64,000 bases of DNA, taken from contig NZ_JAIQXU010000019.1 of NCBI RefSeq assembly GCF_020166395.1, forward strand, positions 43,603 through 107,602, written 5' to 3'. The position numbers and the translations under genes were made by a program. Position 1 is the stretch's first letter; each line of letters starts with the position of its first letter. The notes under the pieces were generated by a model that had not been told where the DNA came from, searched no databases, and worked only from the letters and a program-made list of their open reading frames with translations. Below, piece after piece: positions 1-13,344 of the stretch. This stretch comes from Deinococcus betulae (GTDB lineage: Bacteria > Deinococcota > Deinococci > Deinococcales > Deinococcaceae).

Positions 1-435
1 ACGGTCCCCAGTCAGACCAAAGCGCATGAGGCGCTGGGCTGGGCGCTGCGGCACGGGGAGGCAGAGGCCACCCTGGGGACCCTGCTGGGCCTGATTCAGG
101 ACGTGACGTTCTGGCAGGGCACCGCCCCCCTCCCGCTGCTGAACCTCGCCATTGACCGGGACGCGCCGCCCAGTTTCATCCGCGAGCTGCTGCGGCGCGG
201 CGCTGACGCCAATGACAGCCGCTACTGGCTGCCGCTGCTGCATACGGTGGACGTGGAAGGTCTGGCGTATCAGTCTGGCCGCCGCGCGCCGCGTACCGAT
301 GTGCTGGACCTGTTGCTGACGCACGGGGCCACCCCGACCGCCGCTGACCCCAGAGGTCACACGGCCCTGGACATGGCCCGCACCTACGGCCTGAAGGCCG
401 TCATCCATAAACTGGCCCCCAGCACACCGTCCTGA
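1..435 (+). CDS. Ankyrin-repeat protein, C-terminal part (5' end outside window)
   Basis: The reading frame is open from base 1 to the stop at 433-435, so the true start lies outside the window. The visible 144 residues carry ankyrin-type helix pairs, seen as RELLRRGADAND in the middle and LLLTHGATP followed by DPRGHTALDMA near the end. Ankyrin repeats bind other proteins; no catalytic domain is visible and the partner is unknown. The J-protein gene begins 47 bases downstream with its own strong ribosome binding site, so the two may share a transcript. Confidence 0.8.
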   Translation, partial: TVPSQTKAHEALGWALRHGEAEATLGTLLGLIQDVTFWQGTAPLPLLNLAIDRDAPPSFIRELLRRGADANDSRYWLPLLHTVDVEGLAYQSGRRAPRTDVLDLLLTHGATPTAADPRGHTALDMARTYGLKAVIHKLAPSTPS

Positions 436-482
436 CCCCTGGACCGACTGACGCCAGGACCCCCTGAAAGGAGGCGCCCCCC

Positions 483-1403
483 GTGGCCTACAAGGATTAT
501 TACGACGTGCTGGGCGTGTCGCGCGGTGCGTCCGACGCAGACATTAAAAGTGCCTACCGCAAGCTGGCCAAGCAGTACCACCCCGACAAGAATGCGGGCG
601 ACGAAAAGGCCGCCGAAAAGTTCAAGGAGATTGGCGAGGCCTACGCCGTCCTTTCTGACCCTGAGAAGCGCAAGGTCTTTGACCAATTCGGGCATACCGG
701 GCACGTGCCGCCCGGCTACCCGGGTCCCGGCGCCGGGGGCTTTCAAGGGGGCGACTTTGCCGGCTTCGATTCCGGACAGTTCAGCGACTTCTTTCAGGGT
801 CTGTTTGGCCGGGCTGGGGGGCGCGGCGGCGCGCCGGGGGGCGGCGGTTTCCAGGGGGGCGCCCAGGTCAATCTGGAAGACCTGCTGGGCGGCCTGGGGG
901 GCGCAGGCCAGAGCCGACGCTTCGTGCAGAACGTCGAAGGCGAGCTTCAGGTGACGCTGGAGGAGGCGTTCAGCGGCTCGGATGAGGTCATCAATGTGGA
1001 CGGCAAGCGCCTGTCGCTGAGGGTGCCGGCGGGGACGCGAGACGGCGCGCGGCTGCGCCTGGCGGGGCAGGGTCCGGGCGGCGGCGACGTGCTGCTGACC
1101 ATCCGTGTACTTGAAGACGCCCGCTTTGACCTGGACGGCGACCACCTGAGCACCAGTGTGGATGTGCCGGCCCCAGTGGCGGCGCTGGGCGGCGACGTGA
1201 CGGTCCAAACCCTCTCGGGCAAGGGCAACCTGAGCGTGCCGCCGGGCAGCAGCGGTGGGCGGCGCATGCGCCTGCGCGGCCAGGGCTGGCCCCGGCGCGA
1301 CGGCACCCGAGGCGACCTGTACGTGAAACTCAATGTCACGGTGCCGGCCACACTCACGGACGACCAGAAAGAGCTGTACCGCCAGCTGCGTGAGCTGGGC
1401 TAA
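483..1403 (+). CDS. DnaJ/CbpA-type J-domain co-chaperone lacking the zinc finger
   Basis: A 306-residue type B (class II) Hsp40 that would stimulate the ATPase of DnaK and hand it unfolded clients. Residues 3-70 are a J domain with the HPD tripeptide at about 33-35. A Gly/Phe-rich linker covers about 75-145. Two beta-sandwich substrate-binding domains follow, without the CxxCxGxG zinc-finger repeats of classical DnaJ. The start is GTG, supported by AAGGAGG at 468-474. A hairpin with a T tract closes the gene at 1421-1451. Whether it is the main DnaJ of the cell or a CbpA-like paralogue cannot be told from this window. Confidence 0.92.
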   Translation: MAYKDYYDVLGVSRGASDADIKSAYRKLAKQYHPDKNAGDEKAAEKFKEIGEAYAVLSDPEKRKVFDQFGHTGHVPPGYPGPGAGGFQGGDFAGFDSGQFSDFFQGLFGRAGGRGGAPGGGGFQGGAQVNLEDLLGGLGGAGQSRRFVQNVEGELQVTLEEAFSGSDEVINVDGKRLSLRVPAGTRDGARLRLAGQGPGGGDVLLTIRVLEDARFDLDGDHLSTSVDVPAPVAALGGDVTVQTLSGKGNLSVPPGSSGGRRMRLRGQGWPRRDGTRGDLYVKLNVTVPATLTDDQKELYRQLRELG

Positions 1404-1420
1404 GGCTTAGGCGAAAGCAG

Positions 1421-1451
1421 GCCCACCCGCGCATTGGGGTGGGCTTCTTTT
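1421..1451 (+). terminator. Intrinsic terminator after the J-protein gene
   Basis: GCCCACCC pairs with GGGTGGGC across an 8-base loop and is followed by TTCTTTT on the plus strand. Confidence 0.85.
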
Positions 1452-1563
1452 CGGTGGGCTACCGAGATGTAAGCCTTCAGCAAGCGCCAAGCTGATGCCT
1501 CTCAGCACGCCGCCCTCTGTCAATGTCGGGCGAGAGCCTCCATCAACCCGCAGCCGACGGCCT

Positions 1564-1980
1564 TTAAATCGTCGGCTGGCTGATGCCTTGCAGGGCCTTT
1601 TCATCGGCGCCGCCGCCCGTGCGGGTGGCCAGGTCGGCCAGGCTCACAATGCCGATCACCTTGCCTTCTTCGGTCACCGGCAAGCGGCGCACCTGGCGCT
1701 GGGCCATCTGCTCCGCTGCGGCCTGCACATCGGTCTGGCTGTCCAGGGTCAGAACGTTGCCGCTGGCGTAATCGCTGGCGGCACTGCCCAGGTCGTGTCC
1801 GTAAGCCACCGCGCGAATCACGATGTCGCGGTCAGTCAGGATGCCGCGCAGCTGGTCGCCGTCCATAATCAGGACGTTGCCAATGTCCTGCTCCCGCATC
1901 AGCGAGGCCACCTCTTTTAAGGTGGCACCAGCATCGGTGGTCGTCAGGTCGCTTGTCATGATGTCTTTGAGGGTGGTCAT
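1564..1980 (-). CDS. CBS-domain-pair protein
   Basis: A 138-residue protein made of two CBS motifs (the second ends near LPVTEEGKVIGIVSLADLA). CBS pairs usually bind adenine nucleotides such as AMP, ATP or SAM and act as energy or ligand sensors; there is no fused effector domain here. I start it at the ATG at 1980 (MTTLKDIM) rather than an upstream GTG at 2004, because TACCGT sits six bases before this ATG, as in many leaderless genes here. The stop codon lies inside a perfect 9-bp inverted repeat (1551-1578). The target of the sensor is unknown. Confidence 0.85.
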   Translation of the reverse strand: MTTLKDIMTSDLTTTDAGATLKEVASLMREQDIGNVLIMDGDQLRGILTDRDIVIRAVAYGHDLGSAASDYASGNVLTLDSQTDVQAAAEQMAQRQVRRLPVTEEGKVIGIVSLADLATRTGGGADEKALQGISQPTI

Positions 1981-1986
1981 GCCCTG

Positions 1987-1992
1987 ACGGTA
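1987..1992 (-). promoter_or_regulatory. -10 box, leaderless CBS gene
   Basis: TACCGT followed by six bases and the ATG at 1980 on the minus strand. Confidence 0.5.
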
Positions 1993-2146
1993 GGGCGCAG
2001 TCACCAGCGCCCGCGTGGGAAGAGGCCTAAGAGCTGCCCTGGAAATCTACAGCCAGTCTTGAGTTAGGAGCTTCGCGCCAGGCTACCGATGAGCATTCAC
2101 CTCTCCTTCTTGTGCCCAGCCCTGCGCCCTCTTTTCTGCCCTACAG

Positions 2147-2180
2147 CAAAAAGCACCTGGAACCGCATGGTTCCAGGTGC
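2147..2180 (-). terminator. Intrinsic terminator of the subtilase gene
   Basis: A perfect 12-bp stem (GCACCTGGAACC with GGTTCCAGGTGC) with a four-base loop, followed on the minus strand by TTTTTG, lies 18 bases after the subtilase stop. Confidence 0.92.
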
Positions 2181-2198
2181 CTTGAATGCATCCGAGTC

Positions 2199-4736
<2,538 letters not shown>

Positions 4737-4743
4737 GCCGCTC

Positions 4744-4749
4744 AGGGTA
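4744..4749 (-). promoter_or_regulatory. -10 box, leaderless subtilase gene
   Basis: TACCCT followed by seven bases and the tandem ATG ATG at 4736 on the minus strand. Confidence 0.5.
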
Positions 4750-4914
4750 GGGGCCGGGGCGTGACGCGCCCTGAAGAGAACGTGAGGAGACCTTGACCTC
4801 CCGTCAGGCGGGCATCAGGGGCAGGGGACGCTGCGCAGTGCCAGCCCAAAGTCAAGGCGGAGGGCCGCCTCATCTGCGGCCCCGTCTCTAGAAAGTCCAA
4901 CTGCGCTCCCTGGC

Positions 4915-5634
4915 TCAGCGGGAGTAATCCACAATCAGTTCGCCCGTATCCACCTTGTGGTTGATCATGCTGGTGCGCTCGTAACTCAGCAGAATGCGGC
5001 CACTGGCCAGCTGTAACAGACTCAAGGTCCCTTTGACGGCCCGGCCCTGAATTCCGCTGCCACCAAACACTTTCCACTGAAAGCCAGAGCGCACTTCCAG
5101 GCCTCGGCTGGCGTCGTTGTTCGGCGCCACATTGACCGGCTGGGCGCTGAAGCCCTCGGGGCAGCGCATCTCACCGGTTTTCAGGTCAATGGTCACGCCA
5201 CGCAGCACGCCGTTCATGGCCGGGCCGTCCCCAAAGGTGACGCGGTTGGCGTCTCTAGTAATAGCCAGACGGAAGCTCTTGCCGGTGGACACCAGGGTTT
5301 CCTGAAACACCACATACCGCTGGAAGTCACTCAGGGAGACGTTCAGGCGGGCGTCGTACGTCGGCTTGACGCCGCGCGCCGCACTGACCACAATCTGGCG
5401 CAGAACGCTTGAATCACCGCCCACGCTGGCCACCTTCAGCTCCAGGTCAACGGTCGAGATACTGGGCCGGCGGGCCAGCAGGGTGACACTCTGCGCCGTC
5501 TGGGGCAGCAGGGTCAGCAGCCGGGCCTGCCAGCCGCTGGGCAGCGCCGGGGTCAAGGGTGCCCCAGAGGTCTGTCCGGCGCACAGCAGGCCGAACAACA
5601 GGGCAAAAAGAACAGGGGGCCGGGCCAGCGTCAT
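4915..5634 (-). CDS. Secreted protein of unknown function
   Basis: A 239-residue protein with a clear signal peptide (MTLARPPVLFALLFGLLCAG) and no membrane segment afterwards. The mature part looks beta-rich, with a single motif region (RDANRVTFGDGPAMNG) and one cysteine in MRCPEGF. I do not recognise the family. It lies upstream of the subtilase on the same strand with a 178-base gap, but the subtilase has its own promoter. An overlapping ATG in another frame (5638) is probably not used. TATGCT lies nine bases before the chosen ATG. Confidence 0.7.
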   Translation of the reverse strand: MTLARPPVLFALLFGLLCAGQTSGAPLTPALPSGWQARLLTLLPQTAQSVTLLARRPSISTVDLELKVASVGGDSSVLRQIVVSAARGVKPTYDARLNVSLSDFQRYVVFQETLVSTGKSFRLAITRDANRVTFGDGPAMNGVLRGVTIDLKTGEMRCPEGFSAQPVNVAPNNDASRGLEVRSGFQWKVFGGSGIQGRAVKGTLSLLQLASGRILLSYERTSMINHKVDTGELIVDYSR

Positions 5635-5766
5635 GCATCCGCGAGCATAGAGCCGCCGCGTGAGAATCTCCCGCTGACAGGCAACTCGAAAATGAACCGT
5701 CCGTCAGGGAAGGATCAGGTATCGGGGGAGTGCCGGGGGTACAGGCGACAGCTCTGAGCAGGACAG

Positions 5767-5800
5767 CAGAAAGCAGCCCACCTTCGACGTGAAAGTGGGC
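5767..5800 (-). terminator. Intrinsic terminator of fba
   Basis: On the minus strand GCCCAC and GTGGGC enclose a loop that can pair further (TTTC with GAAG), followed by TGCTTTCTG. It lies 30 bases past the fba stop. Confidence 0.75.
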
Positions 5801-5829
5801 CGCTCTGGATTGGAATGAAGCGGGTGGGC

Positions 5830-6747
<918 letters not shown>

Positions 6748-6834
6748 GTGAGTGCCTCCTTGTAAGCGACCTCACTTTACCTGCCCGGCGCGCCAGTGCG
6801 TCCACACGGTCAGGTCAACCCCTCAGGCGCGGCG

Positions 6835-6840
6835 TAGCAT
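6835..6840 (+). promoter_or_regulatory. -10 box, leaderless aminotransferase operon
   Basis: TAGCAT followed by seven bases and the ATG at 6848. It decides the start against longer in-frame options from 6752 and 6839. Confidence 0.55.
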
Positions 6841-6847
6841 GGCAGCC

Positions 6848-8059
6848 ATGAGCCTCTCCCCTGCTCCGGCGGTTGACCTCGGCGCGGCCCTGTCGCGCCG
6901 AGCACAGAGCATGAACGCCAGCGCCATCCGCGAAATCCTGAAGGTCACCCAGCGCCCTGAGGTCATCAGCTTTGCCGGTGGCCTGCCTGCCCCGGAACTG
7001 TTCCCGATTGAAGAGGTGCGGGCCGCCGCCAACACGGTGCTGGACCGCTACGGTCCGGCGGCGCTGCAATATTCCACCACCGAGGGTCACCCGCCGCTGC
7101 GCGAGTGGCTGGCGGCCCAGGCGGGCATTCCGGCAGCCAACGTGCAGATCATGACGGGCAGCCAGCAGGGGCTGGACCTGCTGGGCAAGGTGCTGATTGA
7201 CGAGGGAGACACGGTGCTGGTGGAGGCCCCGACCTATCTGGGCGCCCTGCAATCGTTTCAGCCGTACCTGCCGCGGTACGTGCAGCTGCCCACCGACGAC
7301 GGCGGCATTGACGTGGAGGCGCTGGAAGAGGTCCTCAAAACCACCCCGGCCAAGCTGCTGTACGCCGTGCCCAACTTTCAGAACCCCACCGGGCGCACCC
7401 TGAGCGCCGAGCGGCGGCGCCGACTGGTCGAATTGACCGCGCAGTACGGCGTGCTGGTGATTGAGGACGACCCTTACGGCCAGTTGCGGTTTACCGGTGA
7501 ACCCGCTCCCAGCCTCTACAGCCTGGGCCTGGCCCTCCACGGCGACCCGGACCGCAATCACGTGATCTATTCCAGCTCGTTTTCCAAAACGCTGGTGCCG
7601 GGGCTGCGCGACGCCTGGGTGCAGGCGGCCGCGCCCATCATGACCAAGCTGATTCAGGCCAAGCAGGGGGCAGACCTGCACACGCCGACCTTCAACCAGA
7701 TGATCGTGGCCGAGCTGGTGCAGGAGGTCCTCCCCCGGCAAATCGAGCGGGTGCGGCAGGCTTACGGCGAGCGGGCGCGGTTCATGCTGGAGCGCATTCA
7801 GGCCGACTTCCCGCCCGAGGTCGCCTACACCACCCCGCAGGGCGGCATGTTCCTGTGGCTGACGCTGCCGCAGGGGGTGGACACGGCCGCCCTGTTGCCT
7901 GCCGCCGTCGAGCGGCGGGTGGCCTACGTCCCCGGCAGCCCCTTCTACGCCCTGGGCGGCGGCGAGAACACCCTGCGCCTGAGCTACACGAGCGCCACCC
8001 CCGCCCAGATAGAGACCGGGATTCACGCGCTGGGCGACTTGCTGCGCGGGGCCCTGTGA
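6848..8059 (+). CDS. PLP-dependent aminotransferase (LysN/MocR-catalytic-like, class I/II)
   Basis: A 403-residue fold-type I aminotransferase. It carries the GGLPAPELFP opening typical of the 2-aminoadipate/LysN group, the Asp of EDDPYGQLRF and the PLP lysine in SSSFSKTLVPGLR near residue 245. Relatives in Thermus (LysN) convert 2-aminoadipate and aromatic or branched-chain keto acids; the actual substrate here is inferred only. It has no helix-turn-helix, so it is not a MocR regulator. It begins a run of four genes, each overlapping the next by four bases. Confidence 0.85.
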   Translation: MSLSPAPAVDLGAALSRRAQSMNASAIREILKVTQRPEVISFAGGLPAPELFPIEEVRAAANTVLDRYGPAALQYSTTEGHPPLREWLAAQAGIPAANVQIMTGSQQGLDLLGKVLIDEGDTVLVEAPTYLGALQSFQPYLPRYVQLPTDDGGIDVEALEEVLKTTPAKLLYAVPNFQNPTGRTLSAERRRRLVELTAQYGVLVIEDDPYGQLRFTGEPAPSLYSLGLALHGDPDRNHVIYSSSFSKTLVPGLRDAWVQAAAPIMTKLIQAKQGADLHTPTFNQMIVAELVQEVLPRQIERVRQAYGERARFMLERIQADFPPEVAYTTPQGGMFLWLTLPQGVDTAALLPAAVERRVAYVPGSPFYALGGGENTLRLSYTSATPAQIETGIHALGDLLRGAL

Positions 8060-8337
8060 CGCAGGCCACGCCGGGTGTGCTGGCCGAGGTCCGGCGCGAA
8101 CGCGAGCGCCAGGACGCCAAATGGGGCGAGCAGAACCTGGACCCCGCCGTGTGGCTGATGATTCTGGGCGAGGAGGTCGGGGAGGCCAACAACGCCGCGC
8201 TGGAACACCTGATGGGCAACGCGCGTGACCTGAGCCATTACCGCACCGAACTCCTTCAGGTGGCGGCAGTCGCCGTGTCGGCGGTCGAGAGCCTGGACCG
8301 GCAGCAGGCCCGGCTGGCGGGCTCTGCCGACCAATGA
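8056..8337 (+). CDS. MazG-like nucleotide pyrophosphohydrolase
   Basis: A 93-residue all-alpha protein starting at GTG 8056 and sharing GTGA with the aminotransferase stop. The motifs WGEQN, the metal-binding GEEVGEANNA, and a later RTELLQVAAVAV match the MazG-like/phage-type NTP pyrophosphatase group, which hydrolyses nucleoside triphosphates to monophosphates, often as house-cleaning. The substrate cannot be read from sequence. Its position between an aminotransferase and murI suggests co-expression, not a shared pathway. Confidence 0.72.
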   Translation: MTQATPGVLAEVRRERERQDAKWGEQNLDPAVWLMILGEEVGEANNAALEHLMGNARDLSHYRTELLQVAAVAVSAVESLDRQQARLAGSADQ

Positions 8338-9169
8338 CCGCCTCTGCGCCCCTGGGCGTCTTCGACTCTGGCGTGGGCGGCCTGAGCATCCTGGCCGAAC
8401 TACGCCGCGCGCTGCCCGGCGAGGACCTCCTCTATCTGGCCGACACCGCCCACGTTCCCTACGGCGCCCGCCCCGACGACGAGATTCGCACGCTAACCGA
8501 CCGCGCCGTAACCGCTCTGCACGCCCAGGGGGTCAAGGGCGTCGTGGTGGCGTGCAACACGGCGTCCGCTTTTAGCCTGGGGCACCTGCGCGCCCGCTTT
8601 GACCTGCCGGTGATCGGGCTGGTCCCCGCCGTGAAACCGGCTGTGCAGGCCACGCGCAGCGGCGTGGTGGGCGTGCTGGCCACCCCCGGCACGCTGCGCG
8701 GCACCCTGCTGGCCGAGGTCATCCGAGAGTGGGCCGAGCCCGCAGGGGTGCAGGTCATCAAGGCCGTCAGCACCGAACTCGTGCCGCTGGTCGAGGCGGG
8801 GCAGGCCGACAGCGAGCGCACGCGGGCCGTCCTGCGCGACATCCTGACCCCGCTGGCGCAGGCCGGAGCCGACCAGTTGGTGCTGGGCTGCACCCATTAC
8901 CCTTTTCTGGCGGGCAGCATCCGCGCCGAGTTCGGGGACACCTTCACGCTGCTGGACAGCGGCCCGGCGGTGGCGCGCCACACCCGCCGTGTGTTGGACG
9001 GCCGGGGCCTCCTGTCGGGTCAGACTGCGGGCGGCACCGAGCGCTACCTCGTGACCGGCGACCCCAGGACAACGGCGCCAGTGCTGACCACCCTGCTGGC
9101 CCGCAGCATGCACAATGGGACCCAAGACCACCGGGCGGCCCTGACGCCCAGAATCGAGACCATTCAGAC

Positions 9170-9173
<4 letters not shown>
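8334..9173 (+). CDS. murI: Glutamate racemase
   Basis: A 279-residue racemase that makes D-glutamate for peptidoglycan. Both catalytic cysteines are visible, in VVACNTAS (about residue 72) and LGCTHYPFL (about 184), and the N-terminal GVFDSGVGGLS motif is complete. It starts with ATG overlapping the previous stop (ATGA), so it is translationally coupled. Deinococcus peptidoglycan contains D-Glu, so the role is housekeeping. Confidence 0.96.
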
Positions 9174-9919
<746 letters not shown>

Positions 9920-9943
9920 AGGTGGCCTGGGCCGGGGCTGCGC

Positions 9944-9949
9944 TACACT
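9944..9949 (+). promoter_or_regulatory. Probable -10 box before the DoxX gene
   Basis: TACACT, 40 bases before the gene; unlike many neighbours this transcript would have a leader with its own AAGGAGG ribosome binding site. Confidence 0.4.
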
Positions 9950-9989
9950 CCGGGGCAGTTCAAAGGCGGGGCCGTTTCAAGGAGGGCAC

Positions 9990-10349
9990 ATGAGCGTGAC
10001 GAGATTCATCGGGCGGGCGCTGCTCGCAAGCATCTTTATCAAGAACGGCCTGGACCACCTGCAGAACCCCGAACCTATCGTGCGCGCCGCGCGCGGCGCC
10101 GAGGTCCCCGAACCCGAACTGGCCGTCAAGGCCAACAGCGGCGTCATGGTGGGCGCGGGCGCCCTGCTGGCCCTGGGGCTGTTTCCGCGCCTCAGCAGCA
10201 CGGCCCTGGCGGCCAGCCTGATTCCCACCACCGTGATCGGCCACCCCTTCTGGGACAAAGAGGGCAAAGAGCGCGCGCAGCAGCAAACGCAGTTCCTGAA
10301 AAATCTGGCCCTGCTGGGGGCGCTGCTGATGGTGACCGCGCAGGACTGA
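9990..10349 (+). CDS. DoxX-family membrane protein
   Basis: A 119-residue integral membrane protein with about three to four hydrophobic helices (LLASIFIKNGLDHL at the start, GAGALLALGLF and LAASLIPTTVIG in the middle, LALLGALLMVTA at the end). The pattern GRALLASIFIKNGLDHLQNPE and IGHPFWD match the DoxX/SURF4-type family, proteins linked loosely to quinone or redox homeostasis without a settled function. A strong AAGGAGG precedes the ATG. Confidence 0.8.
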   Translation: MSVTRFIGRALLASIFIKNGLDHLQNPEPIVRAARGAEVPEPELAVKANSGVMVGAGALLALGLFPRLSSTALAASLIPTTVIGHPFWDKEGKERAQQQTQFLKNLALLGALLMVTAQD

Positions 10350-10416
10350 AGAGCGGAGGCGAAGTCGTCCAACTCAAGTGCTTGATGTCAACAGGAGGTC
10401 AGCCAGGCCTCCTGTT

Positions 10417-10865
10417 TTACCGGTCCAGCAGCGGCTGAATGTCAGGGTCAACTGGGGTCTCCAGGCCCGGAAACTGCCCAGCGCGGTTGGGCCAGATGAG
10501 CTGAAGGGCGGCCACACGCCGCTGCCCAGAGAACCGTTGCGCCTGGCCCAGATACTCGTCCTGATACAGGTCTCTAATGGTCCCAAACAGCACCTCAGCG
10601 CCTTCCAGAATGGCGTCAGAACGTGTGCCCGCCTGAAACTTCTGCCCAGCGCGCACCAGTTCGCCGGCGACATTCAGGATGGCGTGCATCGTGGGCAGCG
10701 GGAGACCGAAGATCAGCAGTTCAGGATGACCATATGTCGCCGTCAGCCCGATGGTGTACGCGAACCCTGGCCCCTCGGCATCTGCAGGCACCATGACCAC
10801 ATGCCAGCCAAACTGCTCCACGTCGGCCAGCACCTTCTGGAAGGAGGGATGAAGAGGCAGGGCCA

Positions 10866-10869
<4 letters not shown>
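10417..10869 (-). CDS. DUF4262-type protein
   Basis: A cytosolic protein of about 150 residues whose central part (GPGFAYTIGLTATYGHPELLIFGLP) matches the DUF4262 family, function unknown. It starts at GTG 10869 (sharing GTGA with the corA stop) or at ATG 10866; either way it is translationally coupled to corA. That pairing is the only clue to its role. Confidence 0.75.
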
Positions 10870-11794
<925 letters not shown>

Positions 11795-11801
<7 letters not shown>

Positions 11802-11827
11802 GGGGGCCTCGGGGGGGTATGGCGCAT
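11795..11827 (-). CDS. Possible ten-codon leader peptide overlapping the corA start
   Basis: The ATG at 11827 follows GGAGG by seven bases and reads MRHTPPRPPC before TGA, which lies seven bases inside corA in another frame. The Pro-rich content would make ribosomes pause. corA has only a weak ribosome binding site of its own, so coupling is plausible, but a chance ORF of this size is also likely. Confidence 0.3.
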
Positions 11828-11992
11828 GACGCGACCTCCAGAAACAGGGGAAAAGAGGAAGGCCAGCACAAACTGGGCGGTTCGCCGTCGGGGGCAAACA
11901 GGTCTGGGGTCACGTCATCACCTCCTCAGGGCCGCGCGCAGGGCGCCGCGCTGCCATGCTAGCCCTGCGGGCCGGGGGCGGGCAAGGGCCAC

Positions 11993-12025
11993 AAAAATCC
12001 CTCCCCGCCGGGTGGCGCAGGAGGG
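11993..12025 (-). terminator. Intrinsic terminator of the ferredoxin gene
   Basis: On the minus strand CCCTCC and GGAGGG enclose a GC-rich loop and ATTTTTGT follows; it lies just after the ferredoxin stop. Confidence 0.75.
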
Positions 12026-12043
12026 TGAGCAGAGGAGCGGCGC

Positions 12044-12280
12044 TTACAGGCCGAAATGGGCGCGGTTCTTGACGATAAAGTCTTCCTCGCCGCCAGGGAC
12101 ATCCTCTTCGGGAAAGATGGCGCTGACCGGGCAGGCCGGCACGCACGCGCCGCAGTCAATGCACTCGTCGGGGTGAATGAGGTACTGGTCACCGCCGTCG
12201 TAGATGCATTCCACCGGGCACACCTCGGTGCAGGCCTGGTCCTTGACGCCGACGCAGGGGCTTACGATTACGTGAGGCAT
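12044..12280 (-). CDS. fdx: Seven-iron ferredoxin ([3Fe-4S][4Fe-4S])
   Basis: A 78-residue low-potential electron carrier. The first cluster motif is CVGVKDQACTEVCPVEC, with the wide C-x7-C-x3-C spacing of seven-iron ferredoxins, and the second is CIDCGACVPACP. The sequence closely follows the Thermus ferredoxin pattern (YDGGDQ, HPDECIDCGACVPACPVSAIFPEEDVP). The redox partner is unknown. The start at ATG 12280 agrees both with the family N-terminus (MPHVI) and with CATACT seven bases upstream, so the mRNA is probably leaderless. Confidence 0.95.
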   Translation of the reverse strand: MPHVIVSPCVGVKDQACTEVCPVECIYDGGDQYLIHPDECIDCGACVPACPVSAIFPEEDVPGGEEDFIVKNRAHFGL

Positions 12281-12287
12281 GGGGGAC

Positions 12288-12293
12288 AGTATG
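12288..12293 (-). promoter_or_regulatory. -10 box, leaderless ferredoxin gene
   Basis: CATACT, then seven bases, then ATG 12280 on the minus strand. Confidence 0.45.
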
Positions 12294-12388
12294 CACACCC
12301 CGCCTGCGCGCCGCAAGGGCGCAGGCCACCCTCTTTTTGACGTTCAGGCGGGCAAAACCGAGCCGTCAGCTCAGGATTGGGACGCGGT

Positions 12389-13180
12389 TCAGGAACCGGG
12401 TGGGCGGGCCAGGTGGGCCTCGGCCAGGGCCAGGTCGCTGCCTTTGTCCACGTCGGTGCCTACGGCGGCGTGGGGGGTCACCAGGGCGCGCGCCTTGACC
12501 CCCAGCAGCGCCGAGACCCGCCCCTCCAGGGCGGCCACACTCAGGCGGCCCGTGACCAGACGCAGCAGCACGCCGGGGCCAATCAGGGCGGCCAGTTTCA
12601 GAGGCGCCTTGCGGGCGGCCAGCACCTCGCGCAGCCGGGGCAGGAACGCGCCGATCAGGGCCGGGTCCAGTACAAAGAGGTTGCCGCCCGTGAAGGTGCC
12701 GTCTTTCAGGCGGGCATAGGTGCGCTTGACGCCGGGAAAGGCGGCCTCGCAGGTCTGGCGGGTGACCACCGGGTACACCAGGCCGGCGTCTGTGGGGGCC
12801 GCGCGCAGCACGTCGCGCACCTGCTCGGCCGTCAGCAGCGGAATATCGGCCGTGACCACCAGCACACGCTCACCCGCCGCCAGGCCCACGCCGCCGCGCA
12901 GCGCCTCGACGCCCGCTTCCAGGTTGCTCAGCAGGGTGCCGTGGTCCGTGACGCGCAGGTCAATCTGGGCGTCCAGCGCGGGCGTGGTCGGGCCCACGTA
13001 AGCCACCCGGCCAATCAGCCCGCTGCCCCGCAGGGCCGCCAGCACCCGCTCGGCCATCGGCACGCCGGCCACCGGAATCAGCGGCTTGACGCTGACGCCG
13101 TGCGCCGCCGCAAACGGGTCGCCGGGGTCGCCGCCGCCCAGGACCACGGCGCTGTAGCGCGCTCCGTCTTCGGTGTTCAT
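12389..13180 (-). CDS. MobA-like NTP-transferase domain protein
   Basis: A 263-residue nucleotidyltransferase-fold protein. It opens [16 protein letters not shown], a variant of the nucleotide-binding LAGGxxxR loop, continues with the sugar/cofactor loop [16 protein letters not shown], and has the metal Asp in VVTADIPLL (about residue 108). Such enzymes transfer a nucleotide to a phosphorylated sugar or cofactor (MobA, MocA, IspD, CofC relatives); the substrate is not evident. TACCCT eight bases before the ATG suggests a leaderless mRNA. Confidence 0.78.
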   Translation of the reverse strand: MNTEDGARYSAVVLGGGDPGDPFAAAHGVSVKPLIPVAGVPMAERVLAALRGSGLIGRVAYVGPTTPALDAQIDLRVTDHGTLLSNLEAGVEALRGGVGLAAGERVLVVTADIPLLTAEQVRDVLRAAPTDAGLVYPVVTRQTCEAAFPGVKRTYARLKDGTFTGGNLFVLDPALIGAFLPRLREVLAARKAPLKLAALIGPGVLLRLVTGRLSVAALEGRVSALLGVKARALVTPHAAVGTDVDKGSDLALAEAHLARPPGS

Positions 13181-13188
13181 TGGCCGTC

Positions 13189-13194
13189 AGGGTA
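13189..13194 (-). promoter_or_regulatory. -10 box, nucleotidyltransferase gene
   Basis: TACCCT, eight bases, ATG 13180 on the minus strand. Confidence 0.4.
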
Positions 13195-13257
13195 GCAAAA
13201 AGGCGCCGCCCTGCCGGAGAGCGGAGTGGGATCGGCCTGGGTCCTGCCCTGAACCTC

Positions 13258-13292
13258 CTGAGATAAGCGAAGTGGGTTCAGCTTCGCCTCAG
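13258..13292. repeat. Unexplained bulged hairpin
   Basis: CTGAG and GCGAAG on the left arm (separated by ATAA) pair with CTTCGC and CTCAG on the right arm. It lies between the histidine kinase stop and the nucleotidyltransferase promoter and has no T tract. Confidence 0.35.
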
Positions 13293-13344
13293 TAGGGATG
13301 ACCAGCATGGCGAGAGAAGCTGAAGCGCCTGGAGAGGACCGCTG

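Noticed and set aside
1551..1578. Perfect inverted repeat CAGCCGACG/CGTCGGCTG over the CBS gene stop
   Set aside because: It looks like a terminator stem, but there is no T tract on either side, so I do not call it one.
12302..12338. Plus-strand hairpin GCCTGCGC/GCGCAGGC followed by CTCTTTTT
   Set aside because: It looks like a terminator, but no plus-strand gene ends there; it lies upstream of the minus-strand ferredoxin gene.
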